A stretch of 64,000 nt of DNA, from positions 2,915,025 to 2,979,024 of the forward strand of contig NC_012669.1 of assembly GCF_000023105.1 (NCBI RefSeq), read 5' to 3'. Both the position numbers and the translations under genes were made by a program. Below the pieces are notes generated by a model that did not search any database, was not told the origin of the DNA, and saw only the letters and a program-made list of their open reading frames with translations. Shown here piece after piece: positions 1 through 8,895 of this stretch (the first letter of the stretch is position 1; every line of letters begins with the position of its first letter). The stretch is from Beutenbergia cavernae DSM 12333 (lineage in GTDB: Bacteria; Actinomycetota; Actinomycetes; Actinomycetales; Beutenbergiaceae).

Positions 1-3
1 GGC

Positions 4-1947
4 TCAGGCCCCGCGCAGGTCGACGTAGGCGAGGTCGCGCTGGATCGCCGTCCAGGCGGTGGCTCCCCGCCCGCTGGGGACGAGTCGCGGCACCGTGTAC
101 CAGTTGGTGCCGATCTCGGGGTACAGCACCTCCGGCACCTCGAGTCCCGGTCCGACGCGGTACAGGGTGTCGCCGTGGTTGGCCCCGGCGTACACCCGGC
201 CGCGATGGCTCGTCATCACGCCGTACCCCGTGAGCTGACCCGAGGCGAGAACCGACTCGGCCGCCAGGTCCCATGCGACCCAGTTGCCGCTGACCCTCTT
301 GTAGGAGAGGTACAGCACGCCGTCCAGGACGGCGATGCTCTGGATGCTCGGATGGTTCGGCGCGGGTGCGATCCGGTCGACGACCTCCATCGTGGACAGG
401 TCCACCACCGCCACCTGGCTCGTGGGCTGGGTCGGCGTGATCCCTCCTCCGCCCCAGGTGTCGCCGGCCACGTACGCGTAGGCGCCGTCGAGAGCGATCG
501 ACGTCAGTCCCTGGTCGGGCAGGACGTCGGTACGCACGTCCATGGACCCCGAGACCGGGTCCAGGATCGTCAGTGCGCCCTGCAGCGCTCCGGTCCCGGG
601 GGCGCTCGCGACGAGCACGAGCCCGGAGCGCGGGTCGCGCACGACGGACCAGGGCCGCTGCTGGTCGTGCAGGATCCGCCCGAAGCTGCGGATGCTCCCG
701 CGCGCCGTGTCGAGATGGATCAATTCCGTGCTGGGGTAGAGCGCGGCGATGACGCCGTCGCGCCACGGGATCATGTCCTTGGGCTCGCCCGCGACGTGGT
801 GCCGGCGGCTCGTCCCGCGCCGAGGCTCGTGCACGGTGATCGAGAAGTGGCCACCGGCGCAGACCGTGCCGTCCGGACCGAGGCTCAGCGACTGGAGGAG
901 CTCGGGTCCCGCGGCCTCCGGGGCGTCCACGAGGTCGCTCACCTCCAGGGCCCCGGTCGCTGGGTCGAGGGTGTAGACGAGCCCGCTGCCGCACGCCCCG
1001 AGGATCGTCCCGTCCGGGAGCACGTGCAGGCCGCGACCCTCGTCGCCCTCTGGCCCGGTGCCGACCACGACCATCGCGTCGCCCTGGCGCTGGAGCACGT
1101 CTCCCGTGCGACGGCCGAACGCCGTCAGGGTGCCGTCCGGGCCGATCGCCAGCGAGTCGACGAGGTACTGGTCGGGGGCGGGGAGGTCGACGAAGCCCGT
1201 CCCGTCGCGATCGATCTCGATGACGCCGTCACCCACGGCGGCGTAGACCTTGCCGTCGGCCACCGCGAGGGCGCCGAGGCCGGTGCTCAAGGTCGTCCCC
1301 GCGGGCAGGATGTCCACGCGCTCGCCGCTCACCCGGTCGATCCGCATGACCCGCCCGGGAATGGTGCCTGCGTACACGTACGTCTCGTCGGCCACGAGGA
1401 GCCGCGCGTACTGCGAACCGGGGTGCGCCTTGCCGAGGTTGCGCAGCTCGCGGGTCGCGGGGTCGAACGACCAGACCTCACCGCGCGGATAGGTGCCGAG
1501 GTACACGACGCCGTCGGGCGCCGTCGTCGCCTGGAAGACGATCGTGCCCACCGGGCCGATCGTGCCGAGTGTGGTGGCAACCCTCGTGGCGGGGTCGTAC
1601 TCGACGACGTCGCCGAACGAGTACGTCCCGATGTAGACCTTGCCCCCGGAGAGCGTGCACGCCCACGCGCCGTCGCCGCGTTCGAGCGGGACGACGTCGG
1701 TCACCTCCCGGGTGCCGATGTCGAACGTCACGACCTTCGGCGGCGTCTGTCCGCGCGTGACGAACCATGCGGTCACCCCGTCCGTGGCCATCCCGACGAT
1801 CGCCGCGCTCAGCGAGGCGGGGCCGAACAGCCGCGGATCGCGCGGCCCGGCGTGCGCGGTCTGCGTGGAGAGGAGTCCGGAGCCCCCGGCCGCGAGCGCG
1901 GCGACGCCTGTGTACTGGAGGAACCGACGGCGGTGCAGCGTGCTCAT
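4..1947 (-). CDS. Tat-exported beta-propeller protein A
   Basis: A 647-residue secreted protein. The N-terminus has a twin-arginine signal (HRRRFLQYTG, then a hydrophobic Ala/Gly stretch and an AHA cleavage site near residue 33), so it is probably exported folded. The rest is a chain of about 40-residue repeats of the type VYxGTxxxGxVxxxDPATR, as in PQQ/WD40-like beta-propellers. I see no catalytic motif, so binding or a lyase-like role on a carbohydrate is only a guess. The ATG at 1947 is chosen because AGGAG lies just upstream; the reading frame stays open above it but that part is arginine-rich shadow sequence. It is the downstream member of a tandem pair with the paralogue that stops 38 bp upstream, and the two are probably cotranscribed. 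The stop codon lies 4 bases from the window edge, so downstream partners are not visible. Confidence 0.85.
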   Translation of the reverse strand: MSTLHRRRFLQYTGVAALAAGGSGLLSTQTAHAGPRDPRLFGPASLSAAIVGMATDGVTAWFVTRGQTPPKVVTFDIGTREVTDVVPLERGDGAWACTLSGGKVYIGTYSFGDVVEYDPATRVATTLGTIGPVGTIVFQATTAPDGVVYLGTYPRGEVWSFDPATRELRNLGKAHPGSQYARLLVADETYVYAGTIPGRVMRIDRVSGERVDILPAGTTLSTGLGALAVADGKVYAAVGDGVIEIDRDGTGFVDLPAPDQYLVDSLAIGPDGTLTAFGRRTGDVLQRQGDAMVVVGTGPEGDEGRGLHVLPDGTILGACGSGLVYTLDPATGALEVSDLVDAPEAAGPELLQSLSLGPDGTVCAGGHFSITVHEPRRGTSRRHHVAGEPKDMIPWRDGVIAALYPSTELIHLDTARGSIRSFGRILHDQQRPWSVVRDPRSGLVLVASAPGTGALQGALTILDPVSGSMDVRTDVLPDQGLTSIALDGAYAYVAGDTWGGGGITPTQPTSQVAVVDLSTMEVVDRIAPAPNHPSIQSIAVLDGVLYLSYKRVSGNWVAWDLAAESVLASGQLTGYGVMTSHRGRVYAGANHGDTLYRVGPGLEVPEVLYPEIGTNWYTVPRLVPSGRGATAWTAIQRDLAYVDLRGA

Positions 1948-1985
1948 GACGTGCTCCTTGCTGTCCGAGGTGGGAGGCGTGCGGG

Positions 1986-3932
1986 TCACGCGCGAGGGTC
2001 GATGTCGATCCGCACGAGGTTCCGCTTGTGGAGGCCGAACAGCGCCGAACGGGACGGGTCGAGCGCGAGCTTGGGCTCGCCCCCGAACCACTCGCCAGCG
2101 AGCCCGGTGACGATCGCCGTCGCTGTGAAGGTCCGCAGGTCGAGCCTGTAGACCGCGTCGCCGTCGGTGCAGTAGGCGACGTCGCCGACGACGAACAGCT
2201 CGCTGCCCTTCGCGCCGACCTGCACGGTGCGCGTCACCTCCCGCCGGCGCACGTCGACCTCGAACACCTCCCCGCTGCTGGCCATCCCGTACAGGTAGCG
2301 GCCGGCCAGGCTCAGGCTGGTGATGGTGCGCACGTTCGCGAACGGCTCGAGCTCCCACAGCAGGGTGCGGTCGGTCAGGTCGAACGCGGCGACCCGCGCC
2401 GTCGGCGTGACAGGTGGCAGGTCCAGGCCCTCCTGCGTGGTGGTGCCCAGGTAGGCGACGCCGGCGCGCGCCGCGAGCGAGTACACGGTCTGCCGCTCGA
2501 CCACCGGGCGCAGCGTCTCGAACGTGCCCTCCCGCGGCGAGTAGAAGGAGAGCGCGCCGTTGACGTGCCCCGGCTCCGGCTGGGTCGCCATGAGCACCAC
2601 GCCGGTCCTCGGGTCGTACGCGAGGTCCCGCGGCCGGTCCTGCTGGTTACCGGCGCGCGCGAGGAGGACGGCGTCCTCGTCGCGCGCCCGGTGCGAGTAG
2701 AGGGCGGCCTGCGTGTAGATCCCCAGGTACGTGGTGCCGCCCACGGTGAGCATCGTCTTCGGCTCGCCGGCGATGTCGAGGTGCGTGACGTCGCCCGTGC
2801 GCAGGTCGTGGACGTCGGCCCCGTTCTTGCCGCCGACGTAGACGCGCCGCCCGTCGGAGTGCACCGACATCGGCTGCTCGGGAGCCGTTCGGAACCCGCG
2901 GTCGACGAGGTTGCGGTACTCGAGGGCACCCGTCGCCGGGTCGAAGACGAAGACGGCGCTGTCCTGGATGCCGTAGATCTTGCCCTCGTGGGCGAGGAGC
3001 CGGTGGGTCAGCGCCTCGAAGTACGGGACGCCGAGGACCTCGACCTCACCGGTCGCCAGGCTGGCGCGGTAGAACGTGCCGGACGGACGACCCGCGGCGT
3101 AGACGTACCCCTCGTGCAGCAGGACCACGACGGCGTACTTCTCGCCCGGTGCGGACAGCTTGACGAGCAGGTGGTCGGTCGGGTCGGCCTTGTTCACGAC
3201 GACGACCTCGGCGAGCGAGTTCATCCCGCCCGCCACGTGGGTGTCCGAGACGGACAGGCAGGAGACCCAGTCCCGGTCGGCGAGCTCGGCCGGGAGCAGC
3301 TCGCGACGTTCACCCGTGGCGCGGTCGATGGCGATCAGGTGCGCGTTCGAGCCGATGCCGCAGTAGACGTAGCGCTCGTCGGCGGCGATGCCGCGCACGT
3401 ACTGCTCGCCCGGCGCCGGCTCGCCGAGGTCCCGGCTCACGCCGGTGGCCGGGTCGTACTCCCACACCCGTCCGGGCTCGGAGCACCCCAGGTAGACGAT
3501 GCCGTCGGGCGCCGCCGCCGCCGTCCAGATGAAGTGGTCGGGGTAGTCGCCCACCTTGACGGCCGTCCCGGTGAGCGTGTCGAGGCGGTACAGGTCCGAC
3601 TCGGCGTGGGTGCCGACGTAGACGTCGGTGCCCACGGCACACATGGCCCAGATCCCGATCCCGGTGGGGATGTCGATGTGTGCCGTGACGGCGTCCTGCA
3701 CCAGGTCGTACGCGCCGACCACGTTCGGTGACAGGCCGCGCGAGCCGGCGTACAGGACGTCGCCGACGAACACCCCGTTGCCGAGCGGGCTCGCCACGCT
3801 GGCCGGGCCGAGATCGGTGAGCGTTCCCTCCGGCGGGGTCTCGCCCCCCGCGGCGTGCGCCCGCCCCTGCGGGAGGGATGCTGCGGCCGCGCCGACGGCC
3901 GCGACCTGGAGTAGCTGCCTGCGTGTGATCAC
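1986..3932 (-). CDS. Tat-exported beta-propeller protein B
   Basis: A 648-residue paralogue of the protein encoded just downstream. It starts with a Tat signal (MITRRQLLQVAAVG, cleavage after AHA near residue 27), followed by repeated blade-like units such as VYLGCSEPGRVWEYDPATG and VYVGGKNGADVHDLRTGD. The blade pattern, overall length and C-terminal layout match the neighbour, which indicates tandem duplication followed by divergence. The start is GTG at 3932, preceded by AGGGAGG. No catalytic residues are recognisable. The mature protein should lie outside the membrane. Its ligand is unknown; linkage to polysaccharide turnover would fit the neighbouring sugar transport genes but is inference. 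Confidence 0.85.
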   Translation of the reverse strand: MITRRQLLQVAAVGAAAASLPQGRAHAAGGETPPEGTLTDLGPASVASPLGNGVFVGDVLYAGSRGLSPNVVGAYDLVQDAVTAHIDIPTGIGIWAMCAVGTDVYVGTHAESDLYRLDTLTGTAVKVGDYPDHFIWTAAAAPDGIVYLGCSEPGRVWEYDPATGVSRDLGEPAPGEQYVRGIAADERYVYCGIGSNAHLIAIDRATGERRELLPAELADRDWVSCLSVSDTHVAGGMNSLAEVVVVNKADPTDHLLVKLSAPGEKYAVVVLLHEGYVYAAGRPSGTFYRASLATGEVEVLGVPYFEALTHRLLAHEGKIYGIQDSAVFVFDPATGALEYRNLVDRGFRTAPEQPMSVHSDGRRVYVGGKNGADVHDLRTGDVTHLDIAGEPKTMLTVGGTTYLGIYTQAALYSHRARDEDAVLLARAGNQQDRPRDLAYDPRTGVVLMATQPEPGHVNGALSFYSPREGTFETLRPVVERQTVYSLAARAGVAYLGTTTQEGLDLPPVTPTARVAAFDLTDRTLLWELEPFANVRTITSLSLAGRYLYGMASSGEVFEVDVRRREVTRTVQVGAKGSELFVVGDVAYCTDGDAVYRLDLRTFTATAIVTGLAGEWFGGEPKLALDPSRSALFGLHKRNLVRIDIDPRA

Positions 3933-4096
3933 GTGTGCCTCCCTGACCGCCGAATGATCCCCGCACCGTATTCGGGAGGTCCCTAACTGTCTATAGCGCC
4001 GGACTCAAACAAGGTTCGCTGCTGACCCGACGACGTGGGCACAGTGAGCCGGGCAATGACCTCGACGCGACCTCCTCGGCAGGGAAGGATGCTCGG

Positions 4097-5395
4097 GTGA
4101 CCAGCGACACGAGCACCGCGACCGAAGCCTCGACCGGCCCTGTCATCCCCGCGCCCGACGGCTACCGTCAGGTCGAGCTCGACGTCGAGGCCGATCGCGA
4201 CGCCATCCGCGACGTCGACGAGTGGGGGTTCGCGTTCACCACGCCCCCGGAGGTCCTCGAGCAGCTGGCGTTCCCGCTGGAGGCGGGCCGCACCGTCGGT
4301 ATCCGGACGGATGCCGACGGCGAGCTCGTCGCCGTGCACGGCTCCTACGCGTTCGAGATGCCCGTCCCCGGTGGCGCGCGCCTGCCCACCGCGGGTCTCA
4401 CGTGGGTCGCGGTGCACCCGCAGCACCGCCGTCGCGGGCTGGCGAGGGCGATGCTCACCGCGCACCTTCGTCGCACGCGTGAGCGCGGCGAGCCGCTGTC
4501 GGCCCTGTTCGCGGCGGAGGAGGCGATCTACGGCCGGTACGGGTACGGGCGGGCGGCCTTCGCCGCGCGCGCGACCCTCCCGCGCGGCACCGTCCTGCGG
4601 GACGTGCCCGGGGCGGACGCGCTGCGGGTGAACCTCGAGCGGTTCGACGCCGAGCGCCACGCTGCCGTCGCGCTGGCGGTGCACGACGCCGTCGACCGGC
4701 CCGGCTGGATCACGCCGACGACCGACGCGCTGCGCGCGAACCTGCTCAGCGACATCGCGCAGTGGCGCGACGGCGCGGAGACGCGACGCATCGCCGTCGT
4801 CCGGGACGCTGCGGGATCGCCGCGAGCGTTCGCCACGTTCGCTCGCAAGGAGCACTGGGACGAGGTCGGACCCGCGGGCACGGTGCGCGTCAAGCTGTCA
4901 GCGGCGCTCGACGGCGCGGCGGCGCGCGCGCTGTGGGGCGTCCTGGTCGACCTCGACCTCATGGCGCAGGTCGAGACGGGCATGCTCGCCACCGACGACC
5001 CGGTGCTCACGCTGCTCGTCAACACGCGGGCGGCGAAGGTCCGCACGGCCGACAACCTGTGGGTCCGGATCGTCGACGTCGCCGGTGCCCTCGCCGGTCG
5101 CCGGTACGCGGCGCCGCTCGACGTCGTCCTCGAGGTCCGCGACGACCTGCTCGGCGAGAACGCCGGCCGATGGGCTCTGCGCGGTGGCCCGGACGCGGCG
5201 TCGGCCGAACGGACTGACGCGGCGGCCGACCTCGTGCTCGACGTGCGGGACCTCTCCGCCGCCTACCTCGGCGGGCCGACGCTGGTCGCGCTCGGTGCGG
5301 CGGGGCTCGTCCAGGAACTCACCCCCGGGGCGCTCGCGGCGGCGTCGGCCGCGTTCGCGTCGCCGCTCGCACCCGCGTGCAACTGGGTGTTCTGA
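4097..5395 (+). CDS. Eis-like GNAT N-acetyltransferase
   Basis: A 432-residue acetyl-CoA-dependent acetyltransferase of the Eis family, which has two GNAT lobes and an SCP2-like C-terminal domain. The acetyl-CoA-binding motif VAVHPQHRRRGLARAML lies at about residues 104-120, followed by the conserved YGRYGYG segment near 146. The chain ends in NWVF. In mycobacterial Eis the C-terminal Phe carboxylate helps catalysis, and this ending keeps that Phe. Family members acetylate amines, including aminoglycosides and protein lysines; the substrate here is unknown. The start is GTG at 4097 after a purine-rich GGGAAGGA. It converges with the membrane protein at 5399, with a short inverted repeat across both stops. 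Confidence 0.88.
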   Translation: MTSDTSTATEASTGPVIPAPDGYRQVELDVEADRDAIRDVDEWGFAFTTPPEVLEQLAFPLEAGRTVGIRTDADGELVAVHGSYAFEMPVPGGARLPTAGLTWVAVHPQHRRRGLARAMLTAHLRRTRERGEPLSALFAAEEAIYGRYGYGRAAFAARATLPRGTVLRDVPGADALRVNLERFDAERHAAVALAVHDAVDRPGWITPTTDALRANLLSDIAQWRDGAETRRIAVVRDAAGSPRAFATFARKEHWDEVGPAGTVRVKLSAALDGAAARALWGVLVDLDLMAQVETGMLATDDPVLTLLVNTRAAKVRTADNLWVRIVDVAGALAGRRYAAPLDVVLEVRDDLLGENAGRWALRGGPDAASAERTDAAADLVLDVRDLSAAYLGGPTLVALGAAGLVQELTPGALAAASAAFASPLAPACNWVF

Positions 5396-5405
5396 GCCTC
5401 AGAAC
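5389..5405. terminator. short convergent inverted repeat
   Basis: GTTCTGAG and CTCAGAAC form 8-bp arms around a single base. The arms overlap the stop codons of the two convergent genes. There is no T-tract, so this is at best a weak bidirectional terminator. Confidence 0.35.
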
Positions 5406-5950
5406 TCGGTGAGGGCCGCTCGCGCCAGCACGAAGCCGTGCCCGGTCTCGAGCGAGAGGCACCGCAGACCGGTGCGCTCGCTCGTGCAGGCGTAGCCGCC
5501 GACGGCGCTCGACTCGCCGTAGTCGAGCACGGCGGCGTCCGGGGCGCTCACGGGCGGGACCTCGGCGACGCACGGGACGTCGGTGCCCTCGGCGTCGAGC
5601 TCCACGACGCCGCCGACCGTGCCGGTGCAGCCGTCGGCCGGCGGCGGGGTGAACGTGTAGTCACCGATACGGCACGTGACGCCGTCGCCGGACATGTCGC
5701 AGCCGATGTTCCCGCTGGGCGTCACGAACGACGCGATCTCGACGGCGCCCTCCGGTGGCGTGGCCGACGGCGTGGGCACGGCGCTCGCCCCCGCGTCACC
5801 GCTCGCGGTCTCCGTCGGGTCGTCGCCCGGGTCGCCGCCGGGGCCCTGCCCGAGGAGCAGCACGAGGAGCACGATCAGCAGGACCACGTCCACGGCGGCA
5901 AGTATCGCGACGGTGATCACCCGTCGTCGGCGCTGGTCGGCCACCTGCAT
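5399..5950 (-). CDS. membrane-anchored Cys-rich exported-domain protein
   Basis: About 183 residues. A basic N-terminus (DQRRRRVIT) leads into one strong transmembrane helix (about residues 10-33), then a low-complexity Thr/Ala/Pro linker, then a C-terminal domain with paired cysteines (SGNIGCDM, VTCRIGDYTF, DGCTG, VPCV, YACT, LRCL). The SxNIxC...VxCxI pattern resembles DUF6636-type extracellular domains of actinobacteria, which have no known function. The even Cys count and outside location suggest disulfides. The ATG at 5950 is preferred over a longer open frame because it sits directly before the basic/TM start, although the GAGGGG before it is very close. Divergent from the sugar importer operon. 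Confidence 0.7.
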   Translation of the reverse strand: MQVADQRRRRVITVAILAAVDVVLLIVLLVLLLGQGPGGDPGDDPTETASGDAGASAVPTPSATPPEGAVEIASFVTPSGNIGCDMSGDGVTCRIGDYTFTPPPADGCTGTVGGVVELDAEGTDVPCVAEVPPVSAPDAAVLDYGESSAVGGYACTSERTGLRCLSLETGHGFVLARAALTEF

Positions 5951-6176
5951 CCCCTCGTCGTCGGCGCGCCCCTGCGCGGCCCTTACGGTACCCGCCGCGC
6001 CGGAGCGCCGGCACCGGGGGTGCGAGCGTTCGCCGTCACTCGTATGGTGAACAGGCCCCGCGCAACCTGCGGAGCGATACGGAACTGGATCCACCACCTC
6101 TCACGCAAGGAACCGATACCGACGTGGACATGAACGCAACCCCCCGATCAGGTGCGACACCGAGGAAGGACGCACG

Positions 6177-7544
6177 ATGAACGTCACACAGGCAGCAGGA
6201 CGCTCCAGGCGACGCGTCCTCGCATCGGGGGTCGCCGCGCTCGCGAGCGTTGCTCTTCTCGCGGCCTGCGGCGGCGGGGGCGACGGCGAGGAACCGACCG
6301 GCGAGGACACGGCCGGCGAGGAGACGGGTGCGTCGGGCGACTGGCCCGACCTGTCGGGCACGACGCTCGACGTCGTCTCCGACTGGTCCGGTGCCGAGCA
6401 GGCCAACTTCGAGGAGGTCCTCGCGGGCTTCGAGGAGGCGACCGGCGCCACGGTCCAGTACACGAGCGCCGGCAACGACGTGGCCACCGTGCTGGGGACG
6501 CGCGTCGAGGGTGGCGACCCACCCGACGTCGCACTCATCCCGCAGCCGGGGCTGATGGACCAGTTCGCCGCGGACGGCGCGCTCATCGAGCTGCCGGAGG
6601 ACGTGCTGGCCTCCGTGCAGGAGAACTACTCGCAGTCGTGGCAGGACCTCGGCACCGTCGACGGCACGCCGTACGGCGTCTGGTTCAAGGCCGCGAACAA
6701 GTCGACGGTCTGGTACAACGCCACCGTCTACGACACGGCAGGGGCGAGCGCACCCGAGACGTGGGACGACTTCGTCTCGACGCTCCAGCTCGTCTCCGAC
6801 TCCGGCACCCCGGGGCTCGCCGTCGGCGCCGACGTCGGCTGGCCGCTCACCGACTGGTTCGAGAACGTCTACCTGCGGGTGGCGGGCGAGGACATGTACA
6901 ACCAGCTCGCCGACCACGAGATCCCGTGGACCGACCCGACGGTCGTCGACTCCCTGACGATCCTCGGCGAGCTGTGGGGCAACGACCAGCTCGTGCTCTC
7001 CGGCGGCGCGCAGCGCACGTTCCCGGAGTCGGTCACAGCCGTCTTCGGTGACCCGCCGCAGGCCGGCACCGTGTACGAGGGCGACTTCGTGGCCGGCAAC
7101 ATCGCCGCCGACACGGAAGCCGTCGTCGGGACCGACGCGCTGTTCTACGCGTTCCCGTCGATCGAGGACTCGCCGCCGTCGGTGATGGGTGGCGGCAACG
7201 TCGCGATCGCGTTCACCGAGGACGAGGGCACGATGGCGCTCATGCGCTACCTGGCCTCACCGGAAGCGGCGAACATCTGGATCGAGCTCGGCGGGTTCAC
7301 GTCGCCGAACATCAACTCGGACTCGAGCCTCTACCCGGACGAGACGTCGCAGGCGATCGCCGAGCAGCTCACCGGCGCCGAGGCGTTCGTGTTCGACCTG
7401 TCCGACCTCGCTCCGAGCGCGTTCGGCGGCACCCCGGGCCAGGGCTTCTGGCAGATCATGATCGACTTCTACAACGACCCGTCCGACCCGGCCGGAACGG
7501 CGCAGCAGCTCGAGGACGCAGCGGCCTCGGCATACGGAGGCTGA
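6177..7544 (+). CDS. aglE: alpha-glucoside-type ABC importer, substrate-binding lipoprotein
   Basis: A 455-residue extracellular solute-binding protein of the sugar (family 1) type. The signal peptide has an Arg-rich start (RSRRRVLASG) and a lipobox LAAC with the lipidated Cys at residue 31, followed by an acidic Gly-rich tether. The mature part shows the family features of two-lobed sugar binders (DVALIPQPGLMDQFA, YGVWFKAANKSTVWYN, PETWDDF). Nearest in style to AglE of alpha-glucoside importers. It is the first gene of an aglE-F-G operon; a GAGGAAGGAC ribosome site precedes the ATG. No ATPase gene is nearby, so a shared MsiK/MalK-type ATPase elsewhere probably energises it (inference). No LacI-type operator is obvious upstream. 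Confidence 0.88.
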   Translation: MNVTQAAGRSRRRVLASGVAALASVALLAACGGGGDGEEPTGEDTAGEETGASGDWPDLSGTTLDVVSDWSGAEQANFEEVLAGFEEATGATVQYTSAGNDVATVLGTRVEGGDPPDVALIPQPGLMDQFAADGALIELPEDVLASVQENYSQSWQDLGTVDGTPYGVWFKAANKSTVWYNATVYDTAGASAPETWDDFVSTLQLVSDSGTPGLAVGADVGWPLTDWFENVYLRVAGEDMYNQLADHEIPWTDPTVVDSLTILGELWGNDQLVLSGGAQRTFPESVTAVFGDPPQAGTVYEGDFVAGNIAADTEAVVGTDALFYAFPSIEDSPPSVMGGGNVAIAFTEDEGTMALMRYLASPEAANIWIELGGFTSPNINSDSSLYPDETSQAIAEQLTGAEAFVFDLSDLAPSAFGGTPGQGFWQIMIDFYNDPSDPAGTAQQLEDAAASAYGG

Positions 7545-7548
7545 GTCC

Positions 7549-8895
7549 ATGGCCGTCGCGGTGACGGCGGGCACGCCCCGGCCTGGTTCCGCCAGCGCCG
7601 GGGCGCGCTCACGCAACCGGCTCGTCGCGGCGCTGTTCCTGGCGCCCGCCACGATCGCCCTCGTCGCGCTCGTGCTGTACCCGATCGGGTACTCGGTGTG
7701 GCGGTCGCTGTTCAGCGCCCGCGGCGACGAGTTCGTGGGGTTCGGCAACTTCGTCGACATGTTCACGGACCCCGCCACGTTCCAGGCGATCCGGAACAAC
7801 ATCATCTGGGTGCTCGTCGCGCCGCTGGCCTGCACGATGCTCGGCCTCGTGTTCGCCGTGCTCATGGAGCGGATCGGCTGGCGGACGGCCTTCAAGCTCA
7901 TCGTCTTCATGCCGATGGCGATCTCGATGCTCGCCGCCGGCGTCATCTTCCGCACCGTGTTCGACGAGAACCCCCAGACCGGCGTCGTCAACGCCGTCGT
8001 CGTCGCCGTCCGCGACACGTTCTCGCCGTCGGCCGACTACGCGGGGGCACGCCCTCGCCCGGAGACGGGGCTCGTGCAGGAGGGCACAGCGGTCGCCACC
8101 GACGGCCCCGTCGCGACCGGGACGGTGGTGGACTTCCCGCTCGTGGGGATCCCCCCCGACACCGTCCCGGCGGACGCGGCCGAGGCTGTCGCCGCCGAGC
8201 CGGGGGGCGACGACGTCGTCACCGGCACCGTGTGGCTCGACTTCATCGCCGGTGGGGGCGGGACGAACGGCGAGGTCGGGGACGGCAAGCCGGGCCTGAC
8301 CGGTGTCACCGTCCAGGCGCGCGCGCCCGACGGCACCGTCACGGCGAACGCCACCACCGAGGCCGACGGCCGGTTCGAGCTCTCCGGGCTGGACCCGGGG
8401 ACCGAGTACGAGATCGTGCTCCCGGAGTCGAACTTCACCGAGGGCGCGGGCGGGATCTCGTGGCTCGGTCCGAGCCTCATCACGCCCGTCGTCATCCTGT
8501 CCTACGTCTGGATCTGGGCCGGCTTCGCCATGGTGATGATCGCGTCCGGCCTCTCGGCGACGGACCGGTCGCTGCAGGAGGCCGCGCGGGTCGACGGCGC
8601 GAACGAGTGGCAGGTCTTCACGAGGATCACGATCCCTCAGCTGTACCCCGTGCTCATCGTCGTGATCGTCACGCTCATCATCAACGTGCTGAAGATCTTC
8701 GACCTCGTGTACGTCATCCCACCGGGCGAGTCGAAACCGGCGGCGAACGTCATCGCCGTCCAGATGTGGAACGTGTCGTTCGGCGGTGGGAACAACCAGG
8801 GCCTCGGCAGCGCGCTCGCGATCTTCCTGCTGGTGCTGGTGCTGCCGGCGATGATCATGAACATCCGCAACTTCCGGAAGGGAGGCCGACCGTGA
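7549..8895 (+). CDS. aglF: alpha-glucoside ABC permease with inserted extracytoplasmic domain
   Basis: A 448-residue MalF/AglF-type permease. The first membrane helix is at about residues 24-45 (LFLAPATIALVALVLYP), and the EAA loop that contacts the ATPase is EAARVDGANEWQVFTR near residue 344. Between two membrane segments, at about residues 163-305, is an inserted soluble region. It contains a carboxypeptidase-regulatory/SdrD-like beta-sandwich pattern (GVTVQARAPDGTVTANA then TTEADGRFELSGLDPGTEYEI). By position it corresponds to the large P2 loop of E. coli MalF, which contacts the binding protein. It starts 4 bases after aglE and its stop overlaps the aglG start in GTGA, so translation is probably coupled. 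Confidence 0.88.
   Translation: MAVAVTAGTPRPGSASAGARSRNRLVAALFLAPATIALVALVLYPIGYSVWRSLFSARGDEFVGFGNFVDMFTDPATFQAIRNNIIWVLVAPLACTMLGLVFAVLMERIGWRTAFKLIVFMPMAISMLAAGVIFRTVFDENPQTGVVNAVVVAVRDTFSPSADYAGARPRPETGLVQEGTAVATDGPVATGTVVDFPLVGIPPDTVPADAAEAVAAEPGGDDVVTGTVWLDFIAGGGGTNGEVGDGKPGLTGVTVQARAPDGTVTANATTEADGRFELSGLDPGTEYEIVLPESNFTEGAGGISWLGPSLITPVVILSYVWIWAGFAMVMIASGLSATDRSLQEAARVDGANEWQVFTRITIPQLYPVLIVVIVTLIINVLKIFDLVYVIPPGESKPAANVIAVQMWNVSFGGGNNQGLGSALAIFLLVLVLPAMIMNIRNFRKGGRP

Noticed and set aside
175-2151. 658-codon plus-strand frame antisense to propeller A
   Set aside because: Its product is Arg/His/Gly-rich without domains, typical of high-GC antisense frames.
4-2358. N-terminal extension of propeller A beyond position 1947
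   Set aside because: The extra residues are arginine-rich shadow of the upstream paralogue, and the ATG at 1947 has a ribosome site and Tat signal.
5950-6176. LacI-type operator before aglE
   Set aside because: I looked for TGTGAGCGCTCACA-like dyads and saw none.
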